The notes: generated from the sequence alone by a model not told the origin. Counted from the first letter of the stretch, positions 35,621 to 48,911 are shown. The stretch is 64,000 bases of DNA from Castanea sativa (GCF_040712315.1 NC_134020.1:33391751-33455750), one strand, 5' to 3'. Translations and numbers: made by a program.

Positions 35621-35775
35621 TTTTTTTTTTAGAATTTTAATTTATGACGTTTGCTCTTAATGATAATTTTTTATCATCAGGCCAAGACACCAATCGGTTT
35701 TTAGTGTAGATAAGGATTGAACCCTAGATCTCTTATTCAATCATAAAAAATTTTACCAGCTGAGCTAACTTTACC
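35621..35775 (-). mobile_element. tRNA-derived SINE (Au-like), family 2, copy 2
   Basis: Same family as 17017-17175. On the minus strand it has GTTAGCTCAGCTGGTAAAAT, then GGTTCAATCCTTATC, AAACCGATTGGTGTCTTGGC, and an A-rich tail. It is flanked by a perfect 14-bp duplication AGATGTTTTAGGAC (35607-35620 and 35776-35789). Confidence 0.88.
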
Positions 35776-36408
35776 AGATGTTTTAGGACCTTGTTGGCTT
35801 TTTTCTCTTCCAAAGGGGAAAAAATTGTTAAAGATGCATTTTCAATGGATTTTTTTTTTTTGCAATTTAACACCAAAATGCTAATAATTTTGTTAGTTAG
35901 CATCGTTTTCAAACTATTTAGGAAACTAACATTTCGAGTCTTTTGGACTCGATTTTACTGTAGCAGCTCGATTTTCAAAGACTTGAGTTTTATGTGCTGG
36001 AAGTGTTGAGGTGGAAATTTTTTCCATGTGGAACTTGAGTCTTTGAGACTCGAGTTCCTAAAGAAAAAATGCAGACTTCAACAATGAAGAAAGAAGAAGG
36101 CAGAGATGCTGAGAAAAGAAACAACACAAGATCAACAATGAAGAAGAAAGAAGCAACAACAACAACAACAAAGAAAAGAAACAACGAAGAAGAAAGAAGC
36201 AACTTAGCAAAGAAGCCACAATACAAAACCTAGTAGAGAAGTAATGATGCAAAACCCAGCAAACCAGAGAAGCAACAACGAAGCAACCCAAGCGATGAAG
36301 CAATGGTTCGGACTGAACCCAGGTGGTGAAGGCTTTAAGCGGCGGCAATAAAGGCTCTAGGTGAGGGAAATCGGCTTGAAATGAACTTCTCCACTTTAAA
36401 TTCTCACT

Positions 36409-36520
<112 letters not shown>

Positions 36521-36816
36521 AAACCAAATTTGCAAAAATCCGAGCCTTTGGGTTTTGGGTATTTTCTCAATTTTTTATTTGAGTCTTAAGAAAGAAAATC
36601 GGATTTTCACTCACACTCTCTCTCTAAACTAGATTTGCAAAAACCTGAGCCTTTGGGTTTACGGTATTTTCTGAATTTTTGATTTGGGTCTTAAGAAAGA
36701 AAAAAAGAAAGAAAAACAAAAAGAAAAACGAGAGCTCAATGCAGGAACTAGAACTCGAGTTTATAAAACTCAAGTTCCATGTGGATTTTAATCCACCTCA
36801 ACTTTGCCAACACATA

Positions 36817-37772
36817 TGTTAGGGACATATTTATGTAATTGGTTAATCTTTTGACAAAACGTATTTTACTTGTAATTGGATAGATCTAGGATGTATTTAG
36901 TAGTTCAAGAAACAAGTGTTCAAGTTAAGTATTGAAGCCATGTAAGTCTGACCAAGAAATAAGTGAAGGAAGTGTTGTTCATTAAAGCTCGACAACAATC
37001 TCGACAACAATCTCGACAGACAGACTTCTATCGAGATTTAATGTTAAAGCTCGATACAAGTTGTATCTGTCGAGAATTACGAAATCAAATTTTCCAGATC
37101 TGATTACACGCATATCCTTGAGTATTTGTGTAGGGTTTCTTTTCTCACAACCCTAGACATATATAAGGATTATTTTAAGAGTCGTTACAAGTGATGCAAA
37201 GTGTTGCAAATAGAATACATGCACATTGTGACTGGAGAAAGAAATGGCTCTAGTTCATCATATTCTTTGTAGAAGCTACTGCGTCTTTACGCCAAATGTT
37301 TTGTGACCAAGGAGCTTCCTGATCTTCATTGTTGATAATTGAAGAATTTTGTAGCCAACATCTTCCTTAAGTTGGCGTGTTAGTAACGTACTGGGATCCG
37401 TGCATCATTAGTTAGTCACGTATTGGGATTCGTGCATTGAACGAAGAGATTGCCGCTATAATATAAGTCCAATTAGGTATTGGAGTAAGGATTCAATAGT
37501 AGGTTAGTATTAGATACTTGGATTCCTTTTACTTGTAATTGCTTGTTGTTGATAATAATGGATTCTCAGGAGTGGTGACCTTAAATTCACCCGGTGGGGT
37601 TTTGCCTCGGTGGTTTTCTCCACCCGTGTCAAATTTATTTTCTGCTGCATTTAGTTTAGTTGGTGATTTGTTTGTGCTACCATGCTATTACATGTTAAAT
37701 TGACTTAATTAATTAACTAAAACAATTAAGTGATTTATTTGCCAAAGGGGTTAATCCATTTTTGCCCTATCA
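36817..37772 (+). repeat. Solo LTR (956 bp), probably Ty1/copia
   Basis: TGTTAGGGACATATTTATG...GCCCTATCA, with short inverted ends (TGTTAGGG against TGATAGGG) and a perfect 5-bp duplication ACATA (36812-36816 and 37773-37777). A TATATAAGG box lies near 37159-37167. It sits in the right arm of the long-TIR element, and the uninterrupted left arm reads straight through the corresponding site. The copia assignment is a guess from the sequence style; there is no internal region to test it. Confidence 0.82.
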
Positions 37773-37927
37773 ACATAGAAATCGAGTCTTAGAGACTTGA
37801 GTTGCTACAATGCACTTGAGTCTAAAAGACTTGAGATGCTAGTTTCCTAAATAGTTTGAAAACATTGCTAACTAATGAAATTATTAACAAAATGGTGCTA
37901 TTTTGCACCCAAAAAAAAAAAAAAATC

Positions 37928-39309
37928 TCAATTTCAAGTGATTAAATTGTTGGGATATTTTATAAATTTAGCAAATTTCTCTCTCTAGATTGAATTGCCA
38001 AATCTTATCCTGCAAGCAAATGTCACGTGGCATGATAAAAAAAGTGATAGACTTTGCATTAGTTGCTTGACTACGATGTGGCATTTCATTCCTTGTCATT
38101 GATGTGCTCATAGAGTCATAGACCAAGTGTGACTGATATGTTTTTCTTTTTTCAATAACTCTTATTAGGACACACACTTTACCATGCACTTTACCACAAT
38201 TTGTACATTTGTTAATTTGTGATTGAATTATATTACTTATACATGGAACCATCACTAGTACTTGGTGATTGGTAATTTAAGCACTACTTGACACATGTGC
38301 TGGGCTTTGTGGAGCCTAGTTGTGTTTGATTTGATTGACGATCCGACCCGACCCGACCCGACCCGAATAATGTTGCGTGGTTTTAATGGAAGATTTTTTG
38401 AGGTTTAGTCCATAGAGCGGAGTCTTGGGCCGACAGACCCAAGCCGTAGCTCTCATTTTGGCCCGTTTTGTAGCCCATTGTGAATCCTATACGTAGGATG
38501 TAGAAAACATTGTTTTTGTGATTAGAGTTTGTTGTTGTTTTTTTTTTAGAGAAAAAGACTGTAGCCACACTTTATATTTTTTCCCCCTGATAATAGTGAA
38601 ATCCCTGCAACACGTATGATTATTTTTCTTTGGTGTATGTTTTTCTCTATATTTTGTTTCTCACAGGTTGGGAATTTCGTGGTACTTCCTTACAACATGC
38701 TCAAGTTATAAATGAGTGATTGGCAAAGTCTACACTCTAGATTTTTTGTTATGTTTTCCCCACAATTTGTGAGAAAAGATGCGAAATTAGTTTTGGCTTC
38801 AAGTCTTCAACAAACATGGAATAGTTTCAGGCACTTAAAAACTTGAATTTGAATTTAGATTTGAACTTGAAATCATTAATTTATAATGTTTTGATTTCAA
38901 ATATATTGATTTTATATATTATTTCAAATCTAAGGATTTTAAGGTTTAAAATCTATAGTGAATTTTGTTAAATCCAAATCCTAAGTGTTAAACAAGTTAT
39001 TTGAATTTTAATTACACAAACTCAAATTCTTATGCCTAAATCCTTCTATCTAAACACACAACATCAATGTTTCCAAGTGATCCGCATGACTTAAAATTTT
39101 GGTCAAACCAAAAATGTTACTGTCCACCAAAAAATATAGATTAGAGTGGCGTAAAATTTGAAAAAAAAAAAAAAGGTAAAACATTTTCCTCTTGAACGGC
39201 TCCTTGCACTGAAATCAATTTATATTTTTTAAAACCCACAATAATCGATTAATCATGCACCATTGCCACCATATCATTCTCATTCTCAAGAGTCAAGAGT
39301 ACCTAATAA
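37928..39309. other. Intergenic, no gene
   Basis: A short (GACCC)n run of about five units lies at 38345-38366. Several small frames have no domain. Otherwise single-copy-looking AT-rich DNA. Confidence 0.5.
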
Positions 39310-39491
39310 GAGTAATGTTACAGTTACAAATTATTTTACAACATTTTTACAAACTATTATTGTGGTGAACTTCTTACTAGTTTTCATCTAGGTCCACAAT
39401 TAACCTCATTTTTTCATTTACCAATAATAATTTACCACATTAGTAGTTTGTAAAAAATTTTGTAAACAAATTTGTATCTCTAGCATTACTC
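39310..39491. mobile_element. MITE with GAGTAATG ends (182 bp)
   Basis: The left end GAGTAATGTTACAGTTACAA and the right end TTTGTATCTCTAGCATTACTC form imperfect inverted arms about 70 bp long (ACAAACTATTATTGTGGTG against CCACATTAGTAGTTTGT). No clear duplication. Confidence 0.7.
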
Positions 39492-40349
39492 ATTTCCATA
39501 ATTCACAATTGTGAATTGATCTTCTTAAAGTCTAGTTAAAATTTGTTTAGAGATCATCGTGTTTCTTTGACGCAATAGTCACTCTACAAGTATAACTGTT
39601 TGTGGGGTGTGGGGAGTAAGGGTCAGAGTTTAAGTTTTTAGGAGGAAGTTCGCATATATATATATATATAGTTTAAATTAGGCTAGGGTAAAATTTTTAT
39701 ATTGTATATATATAAAATAAAAATAAAAAAAAAAAGTGGTTCGGAGCTCATTTCTTATATCAACTTTATTCAATGAAGCCCAAACCCAATATAATTGATG
39801 GACGACAAAACACTGAAATGGGCCTCGAAGTCCAATGATATTAACGGACAACACTACACACATTAGACCTCAAAGTCCAATGAAAAAGAAAACGATATTG
39901 GACGGTATCGGGCCTTTAAACCCAATGGAAGAAAAAATTTCTACAACGTGATATTGTGCTCTTCTAGCCTAACTGATGGAGGAAGGCCCCGAATTTACAA
40001 GGACTCACCACTAGAGTTTTGGGATTCTGGGGGCACACAATCTATAAACCAAAGTGTATTGAGCCTCCCAGTACGGCCCATCTCACTTCCAAAGAGCCAA
40101 CCTTCATGAGCACTTTCAACCTAAACTCTCTAGTCTCTAGCAATGCAACTGGTGTTCCAAGTCCCAAATACTTGGTCAATCACTTTTAAAGCTCTTTTCC
40201 AACATTGGTGATTAGCCAAGCCTATGGGTTTGAAATTAAGGCACGAGGTGACTTGGTCTGGTAGGTGTGAAGGACATAATTTTAAGTTTAGCAACATGGT
40301 GGTAGTCTAGTCATGAATACCATTGCATGCTTGCTTAGGGGCATTTATT
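39492..40349. other. Intergenic with short degenerate repeats
   Basis: A (TA)n run lies at 39654-39670. Between 39770 and 39930, three imperfect copies of a GGGCCTCGAAGTCCAATG-like motif occur about every 55 bp. No gene. Confidence 0.5.
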
Positions 40350-40458
40350 TTATTTTATAACCTGATACTTTGATAGTTAGAGGAGGGGATATTTGAATCT
40401 TGAGTGTCTTATTTGGAAACACCAAGAAATGTTAATTAGTTGAGCTATAATGCTCTTA
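40350..40458 (-). mobile_element. tRNA-derived SINE, family 1, copy 2 (degraded)
   Basis: Shares TTGGAAACACCAAGAAATG and TTAGTTGAGCTATAATGC with the SINE at 14038-14138. T-rich on the left side (A-tail on minus). No target duplication could be recognised. Confidence 0.55.
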
Positions 40459-41739
40459 GCACATGTAATGGTCAAAAGTAGTAAAATAGAGTGTAATTGT
40501 GTATTCTCGATCATTCTCCCTTAAGGGGTCTGTTAATTTGAGGGTCCACCACTTGACCATGATGTGTGCTTTCCATAAAATCAAACTAAGCTCATGCAAC
40601 TAAACACACTAGATCAGGTAATAAAAACTAGGACAAACCCTTGCAATTATGCAAATTTGTTGCTCCAAATCCCAAAAGTCGTATTGTTATATATTCGTCT
40701 AAGTAAACTTGCTTAGCTAGATGGATCAACTTATGCCAATATAAACAGGGAAAATATTCTCTTACACTCATTTACTTCTACTACTTTTTTTTAAAATTTT
40801 TTTTTTATCAATATTCATAATTGACAGAGAAATATCCACATTTATAACATAAAAGTGAATGTAAAAAATTAGATGTAAAAAAAAAAATGCAAAAGTATCA
40901 TTACCACAAATAAGAGAAGCATCCTAGGGTACATCATCATCTCTAACTCATTTTACTCACTATCCATATGAACCAGTTTTAAAAAGCCATCACTCCTAGA
41001 ACCATCTTTACCAAATCATGTTTGGGGAAACTTTACTTCCCTTTGTCTTCTAGTAACCCCCCTACTTGATGTACCACTTGATAAACATCGATGCCTGCAT
41101 TTTTTTATAAGTTGATGGTGACACGGTGTTGCATGTTATACATTTGCGTAGGGAAGCCTGCCTCAGGAGATAGAATCATTCAATATTCAGGTCTCTTGAA
41201 TTCTCATTCCAAGGGCCAGGGTCCGAGAATAAACGCTTGCCATCCTAAGTTTTTGTGATCTCGCAGTTTATATTATCTATTTTTCCTGTCTGTTTGTCTA
41301 TACAACAAAAACCACATACTGGGGACCTTTAGACTGGCCTAACATATATCCCCAGCATGCTCAATGTTTAAGAACATGAAGACCATCAAGTACTGATACC
41401 TTATTGTCCTCTAATATGTCGAAGAAACTAGAAAAAATTGAAATGGATGTGGTCAAACCACTATCCCTCCAAAATGGCTGTTATTTTTTTTTTTTTTAAG
41501 TACCCACTAATAACTTGGCTCATTGCAAGCACCAGAAGAACATGTAACATGACAATGTTAACACATTCATTAGACAGTAAACTATTTTGAATTTCCTGAA
41601 AGAATGAAATCAAACCTTCTTGAGCACCAGCGCTGCAAAAACAGATATGTCCTTCCTCAACTCTCCCTTACATTAATAACTTTGCCGTTGATGCTATTGC
41701 TGATGAAGCTAAATTCGTTAGTTGATGTGTTCGTCCAGA
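40459..41739. other. Intergenic, no supported gene
   Basis: Contains the second copy (41085-41178) of the ~95-bp segment seen at 21443-21538. The 66-codon frame at 41604-41804 has no domain I recognise. No other signal. Confidence 0.45.
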
Positions 41740-42190
41740 CGGAGTATGAGTCCAATGGACCCAAGACCCTGCTGAAGTTCAGAAAACTAGGTTTCCCTTC
41801 GTAAGGTCACTGGCGTGGTGCCAGCCAACGAGCCTTTAATGGTAAAGTCAGATACTGAGTGAGAAGAATGATATGAGGTTGGTAGAGATTTTTGTTATTT
41901 TTCAATGTGTACCTTTGCTTGAGGCCTTATTTGGTTTATATAGGGTTTTACCCTTCTAGCCGTTGGAGGCATTCAAATGATTCAATGGTGACTTAAATTA
42001 AATGTTCTCTTGTAACGTTTCCAGTGAGTCAATCAGGTGACATGAAGGCTTCTCCCAACGGTCACGTCCTTTGCATTTATCTATGCGTAATGGCTTCATA
42101 TTAAATGCTTGTTTTATGGGGGTTTTGGTCGTCCAGTATCTCATCTGGACGACGAGAATTTCTTGGTTCATCAATTACTAGCACCAATTT
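41740..42190. repeat. Possible LTR remnant
   Basis: This block has an LTR-like style: GTCCAGACGG and GTCCAGTATCTCATCTGGAC palindromic motifs, a GGTTTATATAGGG box near 41933-41945 and GC content above its flanks. I cannot define ends or a partner, so this is tentative. Confidence 0.3.
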
Positions 42191-42289
42191 TACTTGTAGA
42201 ATTCAAAGTCAAAAGTTAAAACCAGGTTAGTACTTATTAGAATTCAAAGTCAAAATATAAAATCAAGTCAGTACTTAGAGGCAATTTTT

Positions 42290-42425
42290 TTAAAGATGAT
42301 AAAATTTCAAATTTATGGTGTTAGCTCTATAATGATTTTTTTTGTTATCAAGCAAAGACATTAATTAATTTTTTATGTAGACAGAAGATTTAAACCTTAA
42401 ATCTTTTATTTGAATAAGAGGCTTC
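42290..42425 (-). mobile_element. tRNA-derived SINE, family 2, degenerate copy 3
   Basis: Recognisable by order: T-run, GGTGTTAGCTCTATAATGAT, TTATCAAGCAAAGACATTAA, then TTTAAACCTTAAATCTTTTA in place of the B-box region. Heavily mutated; ends unclear. Confidence 0.55.
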
Positions 42426-42835
42426 TTAATACCCACTTAAAGGTAAAAAATTAAAGGTCCGGAAAAAAATAGATAATGCGTTTATAGCCACATTCAAGTA
42501 ATTTTAGCTTCAAACACTTTGGGCCCTAAAGAGATTCCTTCAACAGGGAGCTACACTCATCCAAAAAGTAAGTCCAATGCTTCAAGAGACCCCATGTAAG
42601 GCCAAGAGGGGAAAAAAGAAGAAGTAATTTTACCTTAGAGTCACCATCATGTCACCAAGCCCGTTTGGGGTGCATGATTTGATAAAGGCAACAACGTAAT
42701 TACAAGCAACTGCAAAATTACAATATAACATAAAAAAAAATGATAATTATATAGTTCTTATGAAATTAATCATGAATTTCAAAGGTTCTTGATTAATTTC
42801 CTAGGCCCTAGAGTTAGTTGTTAATACACCCATTG

Positions 42836-42950
42836 CTAAATGAGTGGATTGAAATTTCTAATTAAACATTTACTAATAGTACTTTGGTATGTAATGTTCA
42901 TTTAGATAATTTATGACTCATAAAATCTAATCCACTCATTTAACAAATGA
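42836..42950. mobile_element. Possible small MITE (~115 bp)
   Basis: TAAATGAGTGGATTGAAAT on the left and TCTAATCCACTCATTTAA on the right are near-perfect inverted repeats with ~75 bp between them. Element status is inferred from structure only. Confidence 0.45.
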
Positions 42951-43216
42951 TTTTTTTTTTTTTAAAACTACAATAGAGTTACTTTATAAAATGCAAAGGA
43001 TCCTTATTTGCTACAACCGGCCTCTAACGTCAGGAACAATCTATGATGACAGACTTGTATTATCTAACACAACATGGTTTAACCATCTATGTACCATTTT
43101 GTTCCTAAAATTATTTTGTGTAATGTGTTAGATTTAGCTTCTCTAGCTACTTGGATGCCGATACATTATTGCTGGGTTTCCCCAGTGCTACTGTAACTCT
43201 CTGTTTCCTTTTTTTA

Positions 43217-43704
43217 GAGCATGTTTGGTAGATTGTAATAAACATCGTAATGTATTAGTAATTTTTATGGTTTAGTTATCCTTTTGTTTGGTTTTGTTTT
43301 TATTACAAGGAATAGTTATTCCTTATGAATAGTTATTTTTCAAAATGAGGAATAATTGTTCCTCTTTAAAATGTTGTATTAGCTATTCTTTAGTAAGTGC
43401 ACTAATTTCAAAACTTAATATATTTTCAAATAAACAAACTTTCTATATACATCTAACAATTAAAAAATAAAAAATCATAATAAATAACACATATCTCTCT
43501 TAAATTTAAAAAATAACAATTTTTAAGGAGATATAATTGTATGAGTAAGATATTTCCTAAAATAAATGTTAAGTTTCATTCTAATGTTATAACTTACAAC
43601 CAAACTAATGAATAGGTTTAGTTATTACATTACAACACACTTTATTACTAGTAATAAAGCTTGCAATTCCTATCGTAATTCCCATTTAGTGTACCAAACG
43701 TACC
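43217..43704. mobile_element. Tourist-like MITE, family with copies at 47812 and 48912 (488 bp)
   Basis: Ends GAGCATGTTTGGTAGATT and TACCAAACGTACC, flanked by TTA on both sides (43214-43216 and 43705-43707). Shares GGTTTAGTTAT, ATTACAAGGAATAGTTATTC and CCAAACTAATGAATA with the copies at 47812-48198 and 48912-49392. Confidence 0.75.
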
Positions 43705-44180
43705 TTAAAATTATTCAATGGCATAAAAAAAAAAAAAGCATCTAACATAGTGTTTGGTATTAAAATCTAATATACCCTTTGATATTCAAATTCTTGGGGA
43801 TACACAAGAAAATATAGATTTTCAAGAATGTAATTATTTTAATGTTTGATTTGATTAAGAACGTAGTAATATTCCTATAAATATAAGATCCACATGTTTT
43901 ATTTATTCCTAATGATTCTATAGGCATTATTTATTTGTTTTCCAAAATATCCTTAGGTATTAATTTTTTATTCTCAATATATTCTTGTTCGGGGGCCTTT
44001 TTCGATTGCTCGGCCACGTGTGGTCTTTTGGAAGGGTGACCTTGCTAGGTCCGGCTTCTATTTGGGGATTTGCGTCTGGAACTCAACATTGGGTTATGTG
44101 GTCCAATGGCTATCGGCGTATTTTTAAGCCTACAAAACCATTAAAGTCAAAGTCTAAGAATCATGATAATGGTCGAATAA
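43705..44180. other. Intergenic, no supported gene
   Basis: AT-rich, then a less AT-rich block at 43985-44150 whose 83-codon open frame carries no domain I recognise. Confidence 0.4.
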
Positions 44181-44189
44181 ATATACAAT

Positions 44190-44760
44190 ATGCATTTGAT
44201 ATGATAGTTTTGATTAGTAGTTGTAATAACAATTGAAATAAAGTAGTATTTATTTAGAGGTAAAGTAATCATGTACTCAATGATGTAAATTTAAAGATAT
44301 AGAAGCAAAGTTACTTATCTTTGTATGGTTTATAGCTCCAGCTATGTAGCATCAATGAGCTGATAAGATTCCAGCAGAGTGCCAGAAGTAGATGCTAGTT
44401 AAGCTTGCTCCTCTTATCATGCATTTAAATGAGTTTAAGTATTGGTTAATAGTTGTAATAGTAGTAGGAATAAAGTAATATGTATTTAAATGTGAAGTAA
44501 TCATATACTCAATAATGTAAACTTAAAGATAAGGAAGCAAAGTCACTTATCTTTGTATAGTTTGTAGCCCCAGCTGTACAGCTTCTATGAGTTGATAATA
44601 TCTTAGTAGAGTGACCCTAGCGATAAAGATGTAGTTTGCCATGACAGCTTTAAGATTAGGAGGGGGGAAATGGGTGCAACTGGAGGGAGAGAGAGTATGC
44701 TCAGCTGTATGTAGGGGCTGGTTAAGCTTGTCCCTCTTATCATGCACTTAAATAAGTTTT
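44190..44760. repeat. Diverged direct duplication (~250 bp units)
   Basis: Two copies in tandem (about 44225-44435 and 44470-44760) share GGAATAAAGTAATA-like starts, GTAATCATATACTCAATAAT, ACTTATCTTTGTAT and AAGCTTG.CCTCTTATCATG ends. The second copy has an extra ~70 bp (44630-44705). Noncoding. Confidence 0.65.
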
Positions 44761-46824
44761 TCCCTTGACAATGCTCTTTTAGTTGTTGTGAAGTTATGAA
44801 TAGTGTTGCCTTTCATGAGACAGACTTTTGTATGGAGTATTTGTGTCTTCTAAGAGAAGGGCTTTATGTAAGATCGATTTGTGCATTCCATGAGAAGGGC
44901 TTTGATATGAGATCTTGGTGCCTTCTAGAAGAAGGACTTTAGCATTAGAAGTTTGTGCCTTCCATGAGTATGAGTGTTTAATATCTTTTGAGAAGTATGG
45001 AGATGGTAAAAGATATAGATATTTTGTGGGATGTAGTACTTGTAATATGTATGATATATGAAAGTACGAGAAATATGAAGGTTAAAAATATTAAAAATAT
45101 GAGATTATAGCCGCTGGAGAAGTTGTAGAAATTGCTTTGTGGGATGTAGTACTTGTAATATGTATGATATATAAAAGTATGAGAGATATGGAGGTTAAAG
45201 ATAGTAAAAATATGAGATTATAACTGCTGGAGAAGTTGTAGAAATTGCTTTCCAAGAGAAAAGATTTTGTAAGAGAAGAGTATAGAGATGTGTTTAGGTA
45301 TTTGGAGATAGAAGCAGTAAGATATGTGTATTTTCTGAATATAGAGAGTGAGAAATGAGTATAAGATGAGTAATAGTATTGTAGTGTGTTTAGCAACGCT
45401 GCTGGGATTTACTATTGGGATTTTCTGCTGTAGGGTGTATGAAGGTTTATGAAAGACATTTATGAGCTAAGGGCTGAAGAGTTTAGTTCCTAATTTGTAA
45501 ACTAAAAACTCAAAACTTCATTAAGAGCTTAAGAAGATAATTAGAGGGAGATAGAATAGAGAAGTTTTTTGAGAGAGTTGTTCTTCTCCATTGTTTGTCC
45601 CTTTGAGGTGTTGATGAGGAGTTCTATTTAGCTGCGTTTAAGGGGGTATTTTAGCAAAGAATATCAGCCAAAATCTGTCCCAAATAGCAATGAATTTTCA
45701 GAAAATTTATCTTAAGATTTGGGCAAAAATGGTATGTTTAACTTTAAGGTATTCTTGCTGTTTTGGGTAAGAGCTGCTGAGGAGAGAGTAGAAAAAAGGA
45801 AGGTATTTTGGCAAGAAAACGATAGTTATTTTAGTTGGTTTTGGTGTTAGAAAAATGAGGAAAAATTAGTTATGCTCAGGCTGCTGGATTAGCTGTTACA
45901 TCTGTTCTGAAAAAGCTGTTCCAACTATCAGGAAAAGCTGTGACAACTATCATGAGACAGCTATTACTTTGGGCAGAAGCAGATGAGGCCAGTTAAGTGA
46001 TTTCAGACTGCTAGAGAGGACATTCAACATTTATTTTATGGATTTAGTTGAAAATAGTAAGATCTCTTTCAAGGGTATCTTACTATTTTGGGTATAGCAG
46101 CTGGCAGTTGGGATTTCAGTATTAAATGGCTGGTGATATCATTTCTAGTTAGGTGTCAAGTGCTGAATGCATTGCTGTGGTTCTGTTGGAAATACTTCCT
46201 TTTTCGGGTGTATGTATTTTTGTTACAAAATTTCCATTACAATACATTTTTAGCAAGTAATAAAAGGATTGGTTAAAAGTTAATGAAGTTTTAGAGATCT
46301 AGTCAAGGTCTCATTATGTTGTGATATAATCTTGGTGAGCAAGAAGAGTATTTAATGCTCTGCTCTAGTAGCTGGCAGAGAAATATATGGTCTGATTGTG
46401 GTAGACAATAGCTGGGTATGAGAGATATTATGAATATTTTGTATATAGTTGGAGTTAAAAGATAGCCAATCAGATTAGGTCATGTGTTTGAGTTGGATTT
46501 TGGCTGAAAGTAATAATGTAGTTTATGTAGAATAATATAATGAAGTTTCTAAATTTGTATAGCAACAGCTGAGGATTGAATGAACAGTTATTTTCTCAGT
46601 ATTTATTTGGCTGGGAATATTGAGTATTTGTCACATGATGAATATTAAGTTTTAGGAAAAGAGTAATGGAGAATTTTATTATCTAAAGTGCTATGTGATA
46701 AGAGATGCTTACCATATGTTACCCGCTACACATGAACTCGTCAGAGTTCAGGGAGTTGGAGAAGACACGCCAAGCAATATGTCTCTTTTATCAACTTTAA
46801 ACCGCTGAAGTTTTACTGAACATA
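44761..46824. repeat. Noncoding region with local duplications
   Basis: A ~115-bp tandem duplication at about 45016-45252 (TTTGTGGGATGTAGTACTTG ... GGAGAAGTTGTAGAAATTGC twice). CCTTCTAGAAGAAGG/CCATGAGAAGGGCTTT-like motifs recur at 44840-44970. The text looks like untranslated retroelement sequence, but I find no LTR ends, primer-binding site or coding domain. Confidence 0.45.
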
Positions 46825-47661
46825 CCTCTTGGCCCTCCAAATCACGACTCCCAAAGTTTCTCCAAAGAGACTTATGAGCTTGGATTATAAGCCAAAGATG
46901 AGATGACGTACCTTAGGTTTTGTTGTTGTTTTGAGTGAATATGGGTTTTTGTTGAAGAAGCCGCTTGCCATGAGTGTAAGAGAGATAATATGAGTCGTGA
47001 GCTGTGATTCATTACTTAAGCTCGATCCATATGTTGATGTTGATTATGTCGTGGGGTTTTGATTCCAATTGATGAAGAGAAAATGTGGACCATGAATCCA
47101 CTTCTTGAAGTAAGGATCTCGCGGGCCATGTGAGCTCAATTCATGTAATTGAATGAGATATGAGCTTATTTTGGGCTTTAAAGAGATTTACCTAAAAAAA
47201 TCAATAATATGTTGATGTGGCATGGGTTGCCAATGAAGTAATGCCTCTTGGCCGTCCAAACCACAACTCCCAAAGTTTCTCCAAAGAGACTTATGAGCTT
47301 GGATTATAAGCCAAAGATGAGATGACGTACCTTAGGTTTTGTTGTTGTTTTGAGTGAATATGGGCTTTTGTTGAAGAGCCGCTTGCCATGAGTGTAAGAG
47401 AGATAATATGAGTCGTGAGCTGTGATTCATTACTTAAGCTCGATCCATATGTTGATGTTGATTATGTCGTGGGGTTTTGATTCCAATTGATGAAGAGAAA
47501 ATGTGGACCATGAATCCACTTCTTGAAGTAAGGATCTCGCGGGCCATGTGAGCTCAATTCATGTAATTGAATGAGATATGAGCTTATTTTGGGCTTTAAA
47601 GAGATTTACCTAAAAAAATCAATAATATGTTGATGTGGCATGGGTTGCCAATGAAGTAATG
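46825..47661. repeat. Recent tandem duplication, 419 + 418 bp
   Basis: Unit 1 is 46825-47243 and unit 2 is 47244-47661; both start CCTCTTGGCC and end CCAATGAAGTAATG. I count about six differences, including one single-base gap (GAAGAAGCC against GAAGAGCC), so identity is near 98-99%. No open frame of note. Confidence 0.95.
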
Positions 47662-47811
47662 TCATATGTGTCGAAAAAAGAGTCCTCAACAATTCTTAGG
47701 CATTTAAACACTTTTATCTAACGCATTTCCTATCACCATTATGTGGCTTCCTACAAATAACAATTAGAAAAATAATAAAAGCCATAAAATAAACTACAAT
47801 TAACATTTCGA

Positions 47812-48198
47812 ATGACACGTATAAATAGTATGATTAGTATGCTGTAATAGCTTTTGTAATGGAATAGTTATTCATGTGTAATAACAATTTGGTTATTTGG
47901 TTTCATTTTTATTACATGGATTAGTTATTACATTAGAATAACTATTCCTTAAATTGAAGAATACTTATTTCTCTGTAGAATGGATATAATAGTTATTTCT
48001 TAGTGTATATAATAGGTTTTAAAATTAATATATTTCCAAAAACATAAAATTTCTTTCTACATCATCTTTTACAAGCTTTCCATATGTAATAACCAAACTT
48101 ATTGAAAGTAATAATTATTCCATTACAATGTCTTCTATTCCCAGTAATAAAGATTATTATTCCTAATGTAAGTTACATTAAGTGTACCAAATGTACTC
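47812..48198. mobile_element. Tourist-like MITE, second copy (left end unclear)
   Basis: Shares GGTTTCATTTTTATTACATG, GTAATAATTATTCCATTACA and the right end GTACCAAATGTACTC followed by TTA with the element at 43217-43704. The left terminus is diverged or lost. Confidence 0.6.
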
Positions 48199-48360
48199 TT
48201 ATTTCTATTTTTGTTTTTCAAAATTTATGAGGACATCTTTCCTTGTCAATTAAAATAATTTATTTTCTTCCAACATTAAAAAAAATTCAAATTTATATAA
48301 TATTTAAAAACTGAAGTATAACATTTATTATTACAACGCTCATATTGAGCTAGATTAGCA

Positions 48361-48540
48361 TCGTATTTCGGCCTAATTCGGTCTCTTATGGTCCATTTGA
48401 TCTATTTCAGTCCATTCAGTTGATTTCTTTGCACTTACTAAGAATGAGAAAATAGAAGTTTGTGTTGAGACTACTTATTCTAAATTTGAATTTATTAAAA
48501 AATATAGATCTCAAACTCATAAAAAGAGCAAAGTCAATAT
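48361..48540. repeat. Second TTTGGTCC-type minisatellite and flank
   Basis: TTTCGGCCTAATTCGGTCTC, TGGTCCATTTGATC and TTTCAGTCCATTCAG repeats are followed by GCACTTACTAAGAATGAGAA and CTACTTATTCTAAAT, the same order as at 10085-10200. Confidence 0.7.
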
Positions 48541-48911
48541 AATAATCCTTAAATGTGATTATATGTATAATTTTAAAAGAAGACAAATTACATAATTCCC
48601 CCCTAAGTATAGGGGTTATTTCCAATTAAAACCTAGAGTTTAATATGTTTCAATTAAAATTGAAGCAAATTATACTTTTCCTCCATTAATTACTACTTTG
48701 ATTATGCTTAATCTTCTAAAAAAGTATTACGCTTAATTCCCTGAATTATTAAAATGCACGATAGACCCCCCAAAGTTATAACTCTATTGATCAAAATGGT
48801 ATATAAATTTCTAAACTATTTCAATTTGTCTCTCATTGAGTTTTTTTCTTTTGGGAAATTCTCATGGAGTTATTATTAACAACAGTTTATGGAAAATCAT
48901 ATAAATTGTGA
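48541..48911. other. Intergenic, AT-rich
   Basis: Contains phrases such as CCCCCCTAAGTATAGGGG and GACCCCCCAAAGTTATAACT that resemble MULE subterminal sequence, but no matching arm was found. Confidence 0.35.
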
